Positions 26,851 to 36,193 of a DNA stretch of 39,572 nucleotides are shown one piece after another. The stretch comes from Candidatus Cloacimonadota bacterium (lineage in GTDB: Bacteria > Cloacimonadota > Cloacimonadia > Cloacimonadales > TCS61). Position numbers and translations under genes: made by a program. Position 1 is the stretch's first letter; each line of letters starts with the position of its first letter. A model generated the notes under the pieces. The model did no database searches, was not told the DNA's origin, and saw only the letters and a program-made list of their open reading frames with translations. The stretch spans positions 1 to 39,572 of the forward strand of contig JASUTE010000018.1 of NCBI GenBank assembly GCA_030445745.1, read 5' to 3'.

Positions 26851-27969
26851 TTAAGATAACCGTAGTGGCATAAGCAAATATTTTGCCTGATATTTTTCAT
26901 CTTTCTCGGTATTAAAGAAAAGCACCGGTTCATTGGATTTTCCCATGCGTATCTCAACTTCAGCTGTATCTATCACACCTAAAATTGCTAACAGGTAGCG
27001 ATAGTTAAAAGCGATAACCAAAGATTCACCAGAATATTTGAAATCTTCTATTATCTCGGTAGCTTCACCTTCTTCGCGCTTGGTAGAATTTATTTGCAGC
27101 TGTTCGTCGTTTACACTAAACTTAACTTTAAAAGTTTCTTCGGAAGCTAACAGAGAAACACGCTTAACAGCCTCTCTCAAAATGTTTTTATCGATCACAA
27201 GCACGTTGTTATTATTGGTAGGAATAGCTTTTGTATAATCGGGAAAACGGCCTTCAATGATATGGCTGAAAATTGTGTAATTACCATAACCGAACATCAC
27301 CCGATTTCTTTCCAAAAGCACATCTATTTCTGGCTTCTCGTCCTCAATTATTTTATCTAGGAAAAGTAATCCTTTGGTCGGAATTATCTGCTCAACAGGT
27401 TCAGCTATTTCGGAATTATTGAAAAGCTTGAACTCAGCAATTTTTTTGCCATCAGTTGCCACCATTAGCTGATCTTCAGCCGAAATTTTCCAATAAATAC
27501 CGGTAAAAATGGGACGATTGATTTCGGTGGAGACAGCAAAATGGGTGCTATCGATCATTTTTTTGAACATCTTAGCATCCATCTTAAAAGTGTTGGAAAG
27601 ATCCTTTTGCGGCACAAGAGGAAACTGATTTGTTTCGGCACAAAGTAAATTAAAATTAGATTTTTCACATTTAATCTTCAGCAGTTCTTCTTCCTGCATG
27701 AAATGGATCATGGCATCGGGTAACATATTGATGATCTCGTTTAAATTACGCGCAGAAACAGCAGCTTTACCGCCGGAAATTATGTTGGCGCTAAACTCTA
27801 CTATTACGGTTATTTCCAAATCTGTTGCCGTGAATTTCAGTTTATTTTCTTGGGCATCTGCTTCAATTAGATAGTTGGTAAGAATAGGCATAGTATTCTT
27901 ACTGGGAACAATATTATAGAGATAATGTATGTTTTCTTGTAGATCTTTTTTTTCAATAGAAAATTTCAT
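26851..27969 (-). CDS. dnaN: DNA polymerase III beta sliding clamp
   Basis: The product is a 372-residue clamp. The N-terminus MKFSIEKKDLQENIHYLYNI, the inner motif IPTNNNNVLVIDKNIL and the C-terminus KYLLMPLRL are typical. I start it at the ATG at 27969 with GAGGG upstream; a frame reaching back to 28008 would begin inside the hup terminator stem. It is followed without a gap by recF, the classical order, but dnaA and gyrB are absent. Confidence 0.96.
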   Translation of the reverse strand: MKFSIEKKDLQENIHYLYNIVPSKNTMPILTNYLIEADAQENKLKFTATDLEITVIVEFSANIISGGKAAVSARNLNEIINMLPDAMIHFMQEEELLKIKCEKSNFNLLCAETNQFPLVPQKDLSNTFKMDAKMFKKMIDSTHFAVSTEINRPIFTGIYWKISAEDQLMVATDGKKIAEFKLFNNSEIAEPVEQIIPTKGLLFLDKIIEDEKPEIDVLLERNRVMFGYGNYTIFSHIIEGRFPDYTKAIPTNNNNVLVIDKNILREAVKRVSLLASEETFKVKFSVNDEQLQINSTKREEGEATEIIEDFKYSGESLVIAFNYRYLLAILGVIDTAEVEIRMGKSNEPVLFFNTEKDEKYQAKYLLMPLRLS

Positions 27970-27990
27970 AATACCCTCTTTGGTTAGTTT

Positions 27991-28028
27991 TGATAAAAAG
28001 AAAAGCAAGAGCTAACAGCCCTTGCTTT
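27991..28028 (-). terminator. Rho-independent terminator of hup
   Basis: On the minus strand a 12-bp stem (AAAGCAAGGGCT / AGCTCTTGCTTT, one G-U pair) with a GTT loop is followed by TCTTTTTATC. It ends the HU gene 19 bp after its stop. The dnaN start codon is only about 20 bp beyond the U-tract. Confidence 0.8.
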
Positions 28029-28046
28029 AAATTTGCTAAAAAGTTT

Positions 28047-28319
28047 TTACTTAACAGCTTCTTTTAATTTTTTTCCGGCTTTGAAAACAGGAACTGTACG
28101 AGCAGGAATTTGGATTTTTTCACCTGTTTGTGGATTTACACCAGTACGGGCTCCTCTTTCTCTGGCCATAAATGTGCCAAAACCAACCAAGGAAACTTTG
28201 TCACCTTGGGCTAAGGCATCGGTTACACCATCAATGATTGCGTTCAAAGCAGCATTAGCTGCTTTTTTGGTTACATCTGCTTCTTCTGCAATTTTGTTAA
28301 TTAGATCTTGTCTGTTCAT
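28047..28319 (-). CDS. hup: HU-family DNA-binding protein
   Basis: This 90-residue histone-like protein matches the family length. It starts [35 protein letters not shown] and [12 protein letters not shown] form the DNA-contacting beta arm region. An AAAGGAGG ribosome binding site precedes the ATG. It bends and compacts DNA as a dimer. It is followed by its own terminator, so it is probably transcribed more than the downstream dnaN run. Confidence 0.96.
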   Translation of the reverse strand: MNRQDLINKIAEEADVTKKAANAALNAIIDGVTDALAQGDKVSLVGFGTFMARERGARTGVNPQTGEKIQIPARTVPVFKAGKKLKEAVK

Positions 28320-28672
28320 GAACTATCCTCCTTTATTTAATTGGGTTAAAAACCTACGTAGGAATGTCAAGCTATAGAAAATCTTGTCAATAAAAAAATA
28401 TGATTAGTGCTTTATTTATTGCACTTCTATAACTGTTTTGCTAGCTAATTATTCCGATATGATTATCTCGATATTTCTATAACTTATTATTTTATAGCGA
28501 ATTAGCTTTTATAATTAATAAATTGGATAATCGGAAAGCTGCTACTAAAGATTTTAATATTTTTTTATTATTAATCCTATTTCTTTTGTGTATAGATAAG
28601 CAAATTTTATCGTCTATTTGGAATGAAAATTGCGTTATAATGATCAAAATTATTTAAAAAATGGAGGTCTGA
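28320..28672. other. AT-rich divergent intergenic region (hup / C25 peptidase)
   Basis: About 350 bp with no gene. Near hup it holds two TTGACA sequences on the minus strand, 20 bp apart (28365-28370 and 28385-28390), and a perfect 10-bp palindrome CCTACGTAGG at 28353-28362. Near the peptidase it holds a TATAAT box. One near-match to a DnaA box (TGTGTATAG, 28587-28595) is present; a single imperfect box is not evidence of an origin. Confidence 0.5.
28636..28641 (+). promoter_or_regulatory. Candidate -10 box upstream of the first tandem C25 peptidase gene
   Basis: A perfect TATAAT lies 32 bp before the start codon, which would give a leader of about 25 nt carrying the GGAGG ribosome binding site. 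No good -35 hexamer is visible 16-18 bp upstream. Confidence 0.4.
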
Positions 28673-31600
28673 ATGAGAAAATTATTGTTTATTACATTTT
28701 TATTATTAAGTATTTCATTTCTGGGTGCGGAAATCATAAAAACGGAAATACACTTTGATGAACCTATCATTAAAACAGAAGGTAGCGAAACTTTAATAAC
28801 TTTTACCAATTGCCACAACCTGGGAAAATTAGGTGAACCAACTCTTCCTTACTTCGGTTTGAAATTACTACTACCACCCAGTAATGTAGCACAAGATATA
28901 AAATTGATAAAAAAAGATTTCGTGCAATTACCCGATACCTACTCTTTGTTAGTATATCAGCCTCAATATCCGCTTTCCGATGCAACCTATCACCAGCCAT
29001 TACCAGCTAAACCAGAAGTATATTCTAGCAAGCAGGTTTATCCAAGTAAATCTGTTATCAATTTGAAATCTCACAAATGGGCGGGATATAACCTTGCCAC
29101 AGCAGCAATAACGCCGATCGAGTATATCCCAGCTAACGGTAAAGTTGGTTACTATTCCAAAATTGAAGTTATTTTGGAAACAAAGATGCAAAACAGTGAA
29201 TTTGACATAAATGTTAACAACACAGCACCTGATATTGTAAACTTTGTAACCAGCAATGTTGAAAATCCACAGAAAATAAATTCCTATAATATGAGTAGAG
29301 AAAGAGAAGAAATTGACCTACTAATTATTGCTGCAGAAGAAAAATTGGAAGTTTGGGAAGAATACGCAGAAATATATAACACGATGGGCTATACTGTAAA
29401 TATTCATTCTGTTGAAGATATAGAAGCTGAGATAAATGGAACCGATCTGGCTGAAAAAATTCGCCGCTATATAAAAAACGTGTATATGGAAAATAATTTG
29501 ACTAATGTGCTGCTAGCTGGCGATACAGATGTTATTCCTGAGCGTGGTTTTTATGTAGATAATGGCAGTGAGGCAGATGATAATATTCCTGCAGATATGT
29601 ACTACGCCTGTTTGGATGGCAATTGGAATGCAGATAACGACGGCTACTGGGGCGAAGCAACAGAAGCAGATTTAGCTCCCGAACTAGCTATAGGTAGATT
29701 CTGTTACAATAACGATAGTGAAATCGAAAATTTTATTAATAAGATAAATAATTACTGGCACTCACCAATTCCTAATGAGGTAACTACCTCCCTTTTTGTT
29801 GGCGAATTACTATGGAGAGATCTAACTTATGGTGGTGATTATATGGATGAACTTATTGGTTCATCTGCTACCAATGGACACGTAACAACTGGTGTACCAA
29901 CAGATTGGCAAATTTCTAAACTTTATGAGCGAGATGATATTTGGGGTACTAGCCAAATTCTTTCTGAATTAAGTAAGGGGCCTAATTTAGTAAATCATTT
30001 GGGACATTCCTCGGCTAATTATAATATGAAACTCTCTACTAGTCAGGTAACCGATAATAACATAACCAATAGCGGTGATAATCATGGATATTCCATTCAT
30101 TTTTCTCAAGGCTGCTATGCAGGTTCATTCGATAATCGTAAATCTACCGGCTATTTTGGTCCTGATTGTATTACTGAAAAATTTACCAGTATCAGTAATT
30201 CTGCTGTAAGCATGATCGCTCATTCACGTTATGGCTGGGGTATGCAAGGTAGCACTAATGGCGCTTCCCAGTTTTTACATCGTGAGTTTATCGATGCTAT
30301 TTTTGGCGAAAATATCGTAGAACTCGGTTTTGCTTTAATGGATGTTAAGTTAGATGTAATACCATTTTTAGATTCCCCCACAATGTATTGGGTAAATTAT
30401 GAAACAAACCTTATCGGTGATCCCTTATTAAAGGTAAGAACCCAAACTCCAGAAAATATTTCGGTTATACATGCAGAACAAATTGTAGTAGGAACAACTG
30501 AATTGGAAATTGATGCAGACATTAACGCTGCTAATATTGTTCTAACACAAAATGAAAATATAATTGCCATCGGCTATACCGGTCTTTATGGTCAAACTAC
30601 CTTACAATTTGAACCTATCCAGAATCTGGAACCTTTACAGTTACAAATTTCCAAATATAATTATCAAACATATACAGCAGAAATAGCAGTTTTGAATTCC
30701 ACCTCACCTTATGTAGTTGCACCTGAAGTAGAGTTTATAGAAAATGGTGCTTATAACGATGGCTATTTGCAATCAAATGACATTTTAAATATGAACGTTA
30801 CTTTCCAGAACATGGGAAACAGTAACACTATTGGCCAACCTGTAGCTAATCTGAGTTGCTCAAGTAACTTCATTACAATATTGGAAGGTGAAACAACACT
30901 GCAAAGTATTGAAGCAAATGGAACTTTAACTTTAGAAGATGCCTTCCAAATAAAGGTGGAACCTGGTATAATAGAAAATACAGAAATAGAGCTTTTAGTA
31001 GAAATTTCCTATGAAGGTGAAGTTTGGGAAAGTACTTTAAATCTGCCTTTAGTAACACCACAAATAGAATATGTGGAACCCTTACTTTCGCTTATTTCTG
31101 GTGCAGATGATCAACTAAATCCAGGAGAAAGTGCTGAGCTTTACCTAATTTACCAAAATACTGGCGCAGGAGTTTCCTATGATTTGGCTACAACTGTTTT
31201 TTGCTATGATAGTTATATAACTGTTAGTGGTAGCGATCTTATTCCCTCCATCGACCCCGGCACAGAAGTTACTACCTGGCAGCCTATTCAAATTTCTATT
31301 GCAGAGAATTGCCCTGTTGACTATGAATTTAACCTGGATGTGATGGCTTATGACAATATAGGAGCTTCAGTATTCGAAACTATTGCCTTGGAAGTGGTAT
31401 ATAATGTTGCAAACGACCAAAACCTTCCCGCTGTTACAAAACTGAACAAAAATTATCCTAATCCTTTCAACCCACAGACAAGCATTTCATATTCACTAAA
31501 ACAAGCAGGACCTGTGAAAATAGAAATTTTTAATATCAAAGGACAGCTTGTACGTACACTGGTAAACACAACCCAAAAAGCAGGTAAATATAATGCAGTA

Positions 31601-31708
31601 TGGTTTGGCCAAAACGATTCTGGTTCCAAGGTTGGTAGCGGAATTTATTTTTATAAGATGCAAACTACAGATTTTACTGATATAGAAAGAATGTTATTAT
31701 TAAAATAA
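28673..31708 (+). CDS. Secreted gingipain-like C25 cysteine peptidase with C-terminal sorting domain
   Basis: This 1011-residue protein starts after TGGAGG. In order it has a signal peptide (MRKLLFITFLLLSISFLGA), a pro-region to about residue 205, a peptidase C25 domain (about 210-590), Ig/CARDB-like beta repeats, and a FlgD-Ig-like sorting domain at about 925-1011 (NYPNPFNPQTSISYSLKQAG, IFNIKGQLVRTLVN, GSGIYFYKM, MLLLK end). The likely catalytic residues are His445 in NHLGHSSAN and Cys481 in FSQGCYAGSFDN. The protein is expected to cross the inner membrane by Sec and reach the surface through a type IX-like route. It is 7 bp upstream of a second C25 gene and clearly paralogous to it. Gingipain-type Arg or Lys specificity cannot be inferred. 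Confidence 0.92.
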   Translation: MRKLLFITFLLLSISFLGAEIIKTEIHFDEPIIKTEGSETLITFTNCHNLGKLGEPTLPYFGLKLLLPPSNVAQDIKLIKKDFVQLPDTYSLLVYQPQYPLSDATYHQPLPAKPEVYSSKQVYPSKSVINLKSHKWAGYNLATAAITPIEYIPANGKVGYYSKIEVILETKMQNSEFDINVNNTAPDIVNFVTSNVENPQKINSYNMSREREEIDLLIIAAEEKLEVWEEYAEIYNTMGYTVNIHSVEDIEAEINGTDLAEKIRRYIKNVYMENNLTNVLLAGDTDVIPERGFYVDNGSEADDNIPADMYYACLDGNWNADNDGYWGEATEADLAPELAIGRFCYNNDSEIENFINKINNYWHSPIPNEVTTSLFVGELLWRDLTYGGDYMDELIGSSATNGHVTTGVPTDWQISKLYERDDIWGTSQILSELSKGPNLVNHLGHSSANYNMKLSTSQVTDNNITNSGDNHGYSIHFSQGCYAGSFDNRKSTGYFGPDCITEKFTSISNSAVSMIAHSRYGWGMQGSTNGASQFLHREFIDAIFGENIVELGFALMDVKLDVIPFLDSPTMYWVNYETNLIGDPLLKVRTQTPENISVIHAEQIVVGTTELEIDADINAANIVLTQNENIIAIGYTGLYGQTTLQFEPIQNLEPLQLQISKYNYQTYTAEIAVLNSTSPYVVAPEVEFIENGAYNDGYLQSNDILNMNVTFQNMGNSNTIGQPVANLSCSSNFITILEGETTLQSIEANGTLTLEDAFQIKVEPGIIENTEIELLVEISYEGEVWESTLNLPLVTPQIEYVEPLLSLISGADDQLNPGESAELYLIYQNTGAGVSYDLATTVFCYDSYITVSGSDLIPSIDPGTEVTTWQPIQISIAENCPVDYEFNLDVMAYDNIGASVFETIALEVVYNVANDQNLPAVTKLNKNYPNPFNPQTSISYSLKQAGPVKIEIFNIKGQLVRTLVNTTQKAGKYNAVWFGQNDSGSKVGSGIYFYKMQTTDFTDIERMLLLK

Positions 31709-31718
31709 GGAGAGAATG

Positions 31719-34700
31719 ATGAAAAAAATTACGATTTTACTATTATTGATAGCAACGGCACTACTTTTTGCAGATTTTACTCAGTACTACGAATTCGAAA
31801 GACCGGAAGTTATAGAAAAGGGTGATTATTCAGTTTTAAATTATCAAAATTCTCGTAATTTTGGTAATGAAGGAGAACCTTTTATTCCATTATATTCTGC
31901 TGAGCTTTTACTGCCACAAAACCAAGTTTTAAAGGCTGTGAAGTTAATTAATGTGGAATATTATGACAATATCGAGAATATAAGACTACAGCCGGCGGGA
32001 AAACAGCTGCCGTTGTCTTCCAAAAATGTAAAAGAATATGTACCAATAGAAAACAGCCAGATCTATAATTCACAGGAATATCCTGCTGAAATTGTTAGAA
32101 ATATTGATACGCAATTTCTTAGTGGACATTCAGTAGGATCATTTTCCTTCTGTCCTGTGGTATACTATCCCAACCAAAACCTAGTACTTCCTGTAAAATC
32201 GGTTGAGTTCCAAATTGTTACTGAGTCTTCAGCTAATGCCTTTGAAGCAGGTAGATTCCTAAAAAAGAATAAACTGATAGTAAATAGATTACAAAATATC
32301 GTCGATAATCCTAATATGCTTTATGCTTACAATTACCCTTCTGGCAAAGATGGAGAAGAGTACGATTTACTGCTGATAACCTCTGCAGAATTGCTAAACG
32401 GCTTTAGTGATTACTTAACATATAAAAGAAATACCGGATATTCTGTGAAAACCATCACAGTTTCCGATATTTATTCCCAATACTCAGGAGCTGACGATCA
32501 AGAAAAGATAAGAAATTGTATTATAGATTATTACGAAAACCACGATGTTTCCTATGTAATATTAGGTGGAGATTCTGCTCCCAATAGTTCTGCAGATGAT
32601 ATAATTCCCCATCGTGGTTTCTATGCAGATGTAAGTAGTTATACCGACTACGACATACCTTCCGATATGTATTACGGTTATTTGGATGGTACTTGGAACG
32701 ATGACGGCGATAATCGCTGGGGCGAACCCGATGAAGCAGACCTTTTAGCTGAAGTGCATGTAGGCCGAATTTGTGTAAGCGATTTAGAACAATTAGAAAA
32801 TAATCTAAATAAAGAATTTATGTATCAAGATACACCTGTGGTAGAAGATATTTCTAAAGCTTTAATGGTAGGCGAATACTTATGGACAAATACATATGGT
32901 GGACAGTATAAAAACGAAGTGTATCAGGGCAGCAGCGCTAACGGCTATACTACAGAGGGAGTAAGTGATAATTTCAGTGTTTCCACCTTATACGAAATGG
33001 ATAGTATTTGGACTAAATATCAACTTTTCGCTCAATTTAATCAAACTGGAATAAATATTTTAAATCATGATGGACATTCCAGTACTGATTATGTTATGAA
33101 GATATTCAACCCTGATGTAAATACCACAAACTTTACAAATGATGGTGTAGAACGTGGTTACGTAATTGGATATTCCCAGGGTTGTTATGCTGGTTCTTTC
33201 GATAATCGCGATATTAATGCTGGTTCTTACATTGATGATGAAAGCATAGCAGAATATCTTACCAATATTCCTACAGCAGAGGTAGCATTTATTGCAAATT
33301 CACGTTATGGCTGGGGTATGCAAGGTAGCACAAATGGTGCTTCTCAATATTTCGACCGAGAATTTTTCGATGCTATATTTGCTGAAGAAATTACTCAAAT
33401 TGGGTTAGCCAATGACGATTCTAAAGAAGATAATATCTCTTATATTAATGAAAATTCTGTAATTCGTTGGTGTGCTTACGAACTTACTCTATTTGGTGAT
33501 CCCACTTTGGATATCTGGACAAATACTCCCACAGATATCGTAGCTGAATATCCTGCCAGTATTCCTATTGGCTCCTCCAGTATGCAAATTACTACCGATA
33601 CACCCTTCAGCAGAATAGGTTTAATGCAAGAAAACGAATTAGTAGGAAGAGCTGTTACCGACCAATTTGGTGATGCTGAACTGGAATTCTTCCAACCAGT
33701 TGATTCCGGAATGCCTTTACAAATTTCTATTATTGGCCATAATAAAAACAGACTGCAAGACGAAATTGTAGTTGTTTCCGATCAATCTTATGTTATTTAT
33801 GAAGCAGCACAATTCAACGATGAAAACGAAAATGATATGGTGGAATATAACGAAGATGTAACTATCGACCTTACACTTTGGAATGTGGGAAACCAGATAG
33901 CTAACAACGTGGAAGCCAATTTAATTTGCGCTGATGAGTATATCAATATTTACGACACAACTGAAAATTATGGCACCATAGATGCTGAAAGCACAATGAT
34001 TTTAACTGATGCTTTCGCTTTTAGTGTAGCAGATGATGTTCCAGATGAACATACCGTGCAATTCGACCTGGTAGTTACAGGAGAAGCTAAAGATGTTTGG
34101 AATTCACATTTTAATCTGACGATCTATGCACCTATATTGGAAATAGGTGATATGGTAGTAACAGATGCTGATGGCGATAATGACGGTGTATTGGATCCTG
34201 GTGAAACTGCAGAACTGCAAATTCCTGTTACCAATATAGGGCATTCTCAATCGCCAACCGCTACTGCAACCATTATCTGTAGCGATGAAGGTATCACTAT
34301 AGCTGAGACAACTGCAGAATTAGGAGCAATAGCTGTGGCAGGAACCGAAATTGCTATTTACACTATTTCGGCAGATGAATCTATAGTAATTGGTACTCCA
34401 ATTAGCCTTTCTTTTGCTGTAGAAGCTGGTGCTTATGGTGTTTCTACAGAATTTGGTCATAGTATTGGCCTAATTTTTGACGACTTCGAGAGTGGAGATT
34501 TTAGTAAATTCGATTGGCAATTTGCTGGCGATGCAGAATACGTTATCTCTACCGAGTCTTACGAAGGTGAATTTTGTGCTCAAACTGGTGATATTGGTGC
34601 CAGCTCTACTACTTCATTAATAATTGAAATGGATGTTTTGGCAAATGGTGAACTCAGTTTCTGGAAAAAAGTATCTTGCGAAGATGATTCCAATGACAAC

Positions 34701-35924
34701 TGGGATTACTTTGCCTTCTTCATAGATGGAATTGAACAAGACAGATGGGATGGTGAAGTTGCTTGGAGTGAAGAAACTTATGAAATCCAAGCTGGTAATC
34801 ATACTTTTGAATGGAAATACCGTAAAGACGGATATGTAGATTCAGGTTCCGACTGTGCCTGGATAGATTATATAATCTTCCCAGCTGTAATTCCATCATT
34901 TCCACCGCAAATTGGTTGCGATATAACTGAAATAGAGATGCAAATGGGTACAAATACAACAGAAACAACTTCTTTTGAACTAAGCAATACAGGTGGTGGA
35001 ACGCTTGAATATTCCATCTATTTAGGAAATCCAGAAGAAAAAGACAAGGGTATAACAGATTCCTACCTGGAATGTGATGCTGAAGAATTTGAACCAGGTG
35101 ACATTGCAACTTGGCATTTATCTGCATTCAATGCTAGCACCGATAACGAGTGGATACAAGATATCAACATAACTTTACCTGTGGGAGTAACATTAGAAAA
35201 TGCCACCAATTTTGAAACTGAAGGTAATACTTTGGTATGGGATGAACAAACAGGAAATGGTGTAACCACTAGTTGGAATGAAGGAGATATATTCACCCAA
35301 GATTTTGCGGAAGCTGATATTGATGTCTCTATAGACCCCAGCTACCAAGGTGATATTGTAATTCCATACACGCTTTCCGGCAATGAATATGGAAGTCCAC
35401 CCCATCAGATAGAAGGTGAAATTGTGGTAGAATCTGTAGGCGATCTTCTTACGTGGATAAGTATTGAACCTATGCAAGGCAACTTGAATGGAGGAGAAAC
35501 TCAAGATATTAACGTCACCTTCGATACGGTAGATATGGAAGTTGGTACTTACGGCTGTCAAATTGTTATTGAAGGTAATGGTATGCAACAGATAGTACCG
35601 GTGACACTTAATGTTGTTCAAACAGCAAACGAGCCTACCCTACCAGCTATTACTAAGCTAAAGAGTAACTATCCCAATCCGTTCAATCCCGAGACTACTA
35701 TCAACTTCAGTTTAAAAGAAGCTGGCCCTGTGGAACTGGCTATTTACAACATTAAAGGTCAGAAAATTAAAACATTAGTAAATGAAATACTGCCAGCCCA
35801 GAATTACAACATAGTTTGGAATGGACGCGATGACAATAACCAACAAGTTTCTAGCGGTGTTTATTTCTATCGTATGCATACACCAACTTATACATCAACT
35901 AGGAAGATGATCCTGATGAAATAG
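31719..35924 (+). CDS. Large secreted C25 cysteine peptidase with adhesion-like domains and sorting domain
   Basis: This protein of about 1401 residues starts at the second of two adjacent ATGs, which is better spaced from AAGGAG. After the signal peptide (MKKITILLLLIATALLFA) and pro-region comes a C25 domain with likely catalytic His453 (NHDGHSSTD) and Cys489 (YSQGCYAGSFDN). CARDB-like repeats follow, then an insert absent from the upstream paralogue (about 920-1055). That insert (DDFESGDFSKFDWQF ... AWIDYIIFP) is a jelly-roll, carbohydrate-binding-like domain common in secreted proteins of this group. The remainder has Ig-like modules and a sorting domain (NYPNPFNPETTINFSLKEAG ... MILMK). 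The last 262 bp are nearly identical to the end of the gene at 36783, and the stop codon lies within a 38-bp tandem repeat. Confidence 0.92.
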   Translation: MKKITILLLLIATALLFADFTQYYEFERPEVIEKGDYSVLNYQNSRNFGNEGEPFIPLYSAELLLPQNQVLKAVKLINVEYYDNIENIRLQPAGKQLPLSSKNVKEYVPIENSQIYNSQEYPAEIVRNIDTQFLSGHSVGSFSFCPVVYYPNQNLVLPVKSVEFQIVTESSANAFEAGRFLKKNKLIVNRLQNIVDNPNMLYAYNYPSGKDGEEYDLLLITSAELLNGFSDYLTYKRNTGYSVKTITVSDIYSQYSGADDQEKIRNCIIDYYENHDVSYVILGGDSAPNSSADDIIPHRGFYADVSSYTDYDIPSDMYYGYLDGTWNDDGDNRWGEPDEADLLAEVHVGRICVSDLEQLENNLNKEFMYQDTPVVEDISKALMVGEYLWTNTYGGQYKNEVYQGSSANGYTTEGVSDNFSVSTLYEMDSIWTKYQLFAQFNQTGINILNHDGHSSTDYVMKIFNPDVNTTNFTNDGVERGYVIGYSQGCYAGSFDNRDINAGSYIDDESIAEYLTNIPTAEVAFIANSRYGWGMQGSTNGASQYFDREFFDAIFAEEITQIGLANDDSKEDNISYINENSVIRWCAYELTLFGDPTLDIWTNTPTDIVAEYPASIPIGSSSMQITTDTPFSRIGLMQENELVGRAVTDQFGDAELEFFQPVDSGMPLQISIIGHNKNRLQDEIVVVSDQSYVIYEAAQFNDENENDMVEYNEDVTIDLTLWNVGNQIANNVEANLICADEYINIYDTTENYGTIDAESTMILTDAFAFSVADDVPDEHTVQFDLVVTGEAKDVWNSHFNLTIYAPILEIGDMVVTDADGDNDGVLDPGETAELQIPVTNIGHSQSPTATATIICSDEGITIAETTAELGAIAVAGTEIAIYTISADESIVIGTPISLSFAVEAGAYGVSTEFGHSIGLIFDDFESGDFSKFDWQFAGDAEYVISTESYEGEFCAQTGDIGASSTTSLIIEMDVLANGELSFWKKVSCEDDSNDNWDYFAFFIDGIEQDRWDGEVAWSEETYEIQAGNHTFEWKYRKDGYVDSGSDCAWIDYIIFPAVIPSFPPQIGCDITEIEMQMGTNTTETTSFELSNTGGGTLEYSIYLGNPEEKDKGITDSYLECDAEEFEPGDIATWHLSAFNASTDNEWIQDINITLPVGVTLENATNFETEGNTLVWDEQTGNGVTTSWNEGDIFTQDFAEADIDVSIDPSYQGDIVIPYTLSGNEYGSPPHQIEGEIVVESVGDLLTWISIEPMQGNLNGGETQDINVTFDTVDMEVGTYGCQIVIEGNGMQQIVPVTLNVVQTANEPTLPAITKLKSNYPNPFNPETTINFSLKEAGPVELAIYNIKGQKIKTLVNEILPAQNYNIVWNGRDDNNQQVSSGVYFYRMHTPTYTSTRKMILMK

Positions 35925-36017
35925 TCCTTCGTAATTTCATGAGACAGGTCCTAATGAAATAGTCCTTCGTAATTTCATGGGACAGGTCCTGATGAAATAG
36001 TACTTCGTAATTTCACA
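35911..36017 (+). repeat. 38-bp tandem hairpin repeat, three copies, overlapping the stop codon
   Basis: Units begin at 35911, 35949 and 35987; the third is shortened at its end. Each has ATGAAAT and ATTTCAT arms (35916-35922 and 35934-35940 in copy 1) around an 11-nt loop, followed by GGGACAGG or GAGACAGG. Copy 1 supplies the final codons and TAG stop of the peptidase gene. The unit length is not a multiple of three, so the array is non-coding after the stop. The same unit recurs at 39001. Confidence 0.9.
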
Positions 36018-36030
36018 TGAAAGATATGGT

Positions 36031-36056
36031 CGGAGAAGCAATTCTCCGCCTTTTTT
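36031..36056 (+). terminator. Rho-independent terminator after the tandem C25 peptidase genes
   Basis: CGGAGAA / TTCTCCG form a 7-bp stem around GCAA and are followed by CC and six T. It lies about 105 bp after the stop codon, beyond the 38-bp repeat array, and should end the two-gene peptidase transcript. Confidence 0.8.
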
Positions 36057-36158
36057 GTTTGGGAAATTGGGATTGCAGACCCCCAAACCTCTGAATGCGC
36101 CAGAGGTCGCATAAATGTGCGCTAGCGCTTCCGAGTATTGATGATATTTTTCCCAACA

Positions 36159-36193
36159 TTCCGATGATCCCGATAAATCGGGAACAATCGGAA
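36159..36193. repeat. Imperfect palindrome with nested stems
   Basis: TTCCGAT-ga-TCCCGAT pairs with ATCGGGA-aca-ATCGGAA around a 2-nt loop. A related perfect palindrome built on CCCGAT occurs at 39170-39189. These look like members of a dispersed intergenic palindrome family. Confidence 0.6.

Noticed and set aside
35193-35621. A 142-codon minus-strand frame within the large peptidase gene
   Set aside because: It overlaps a conserved beta-domain region in antisense and has no features of its own.
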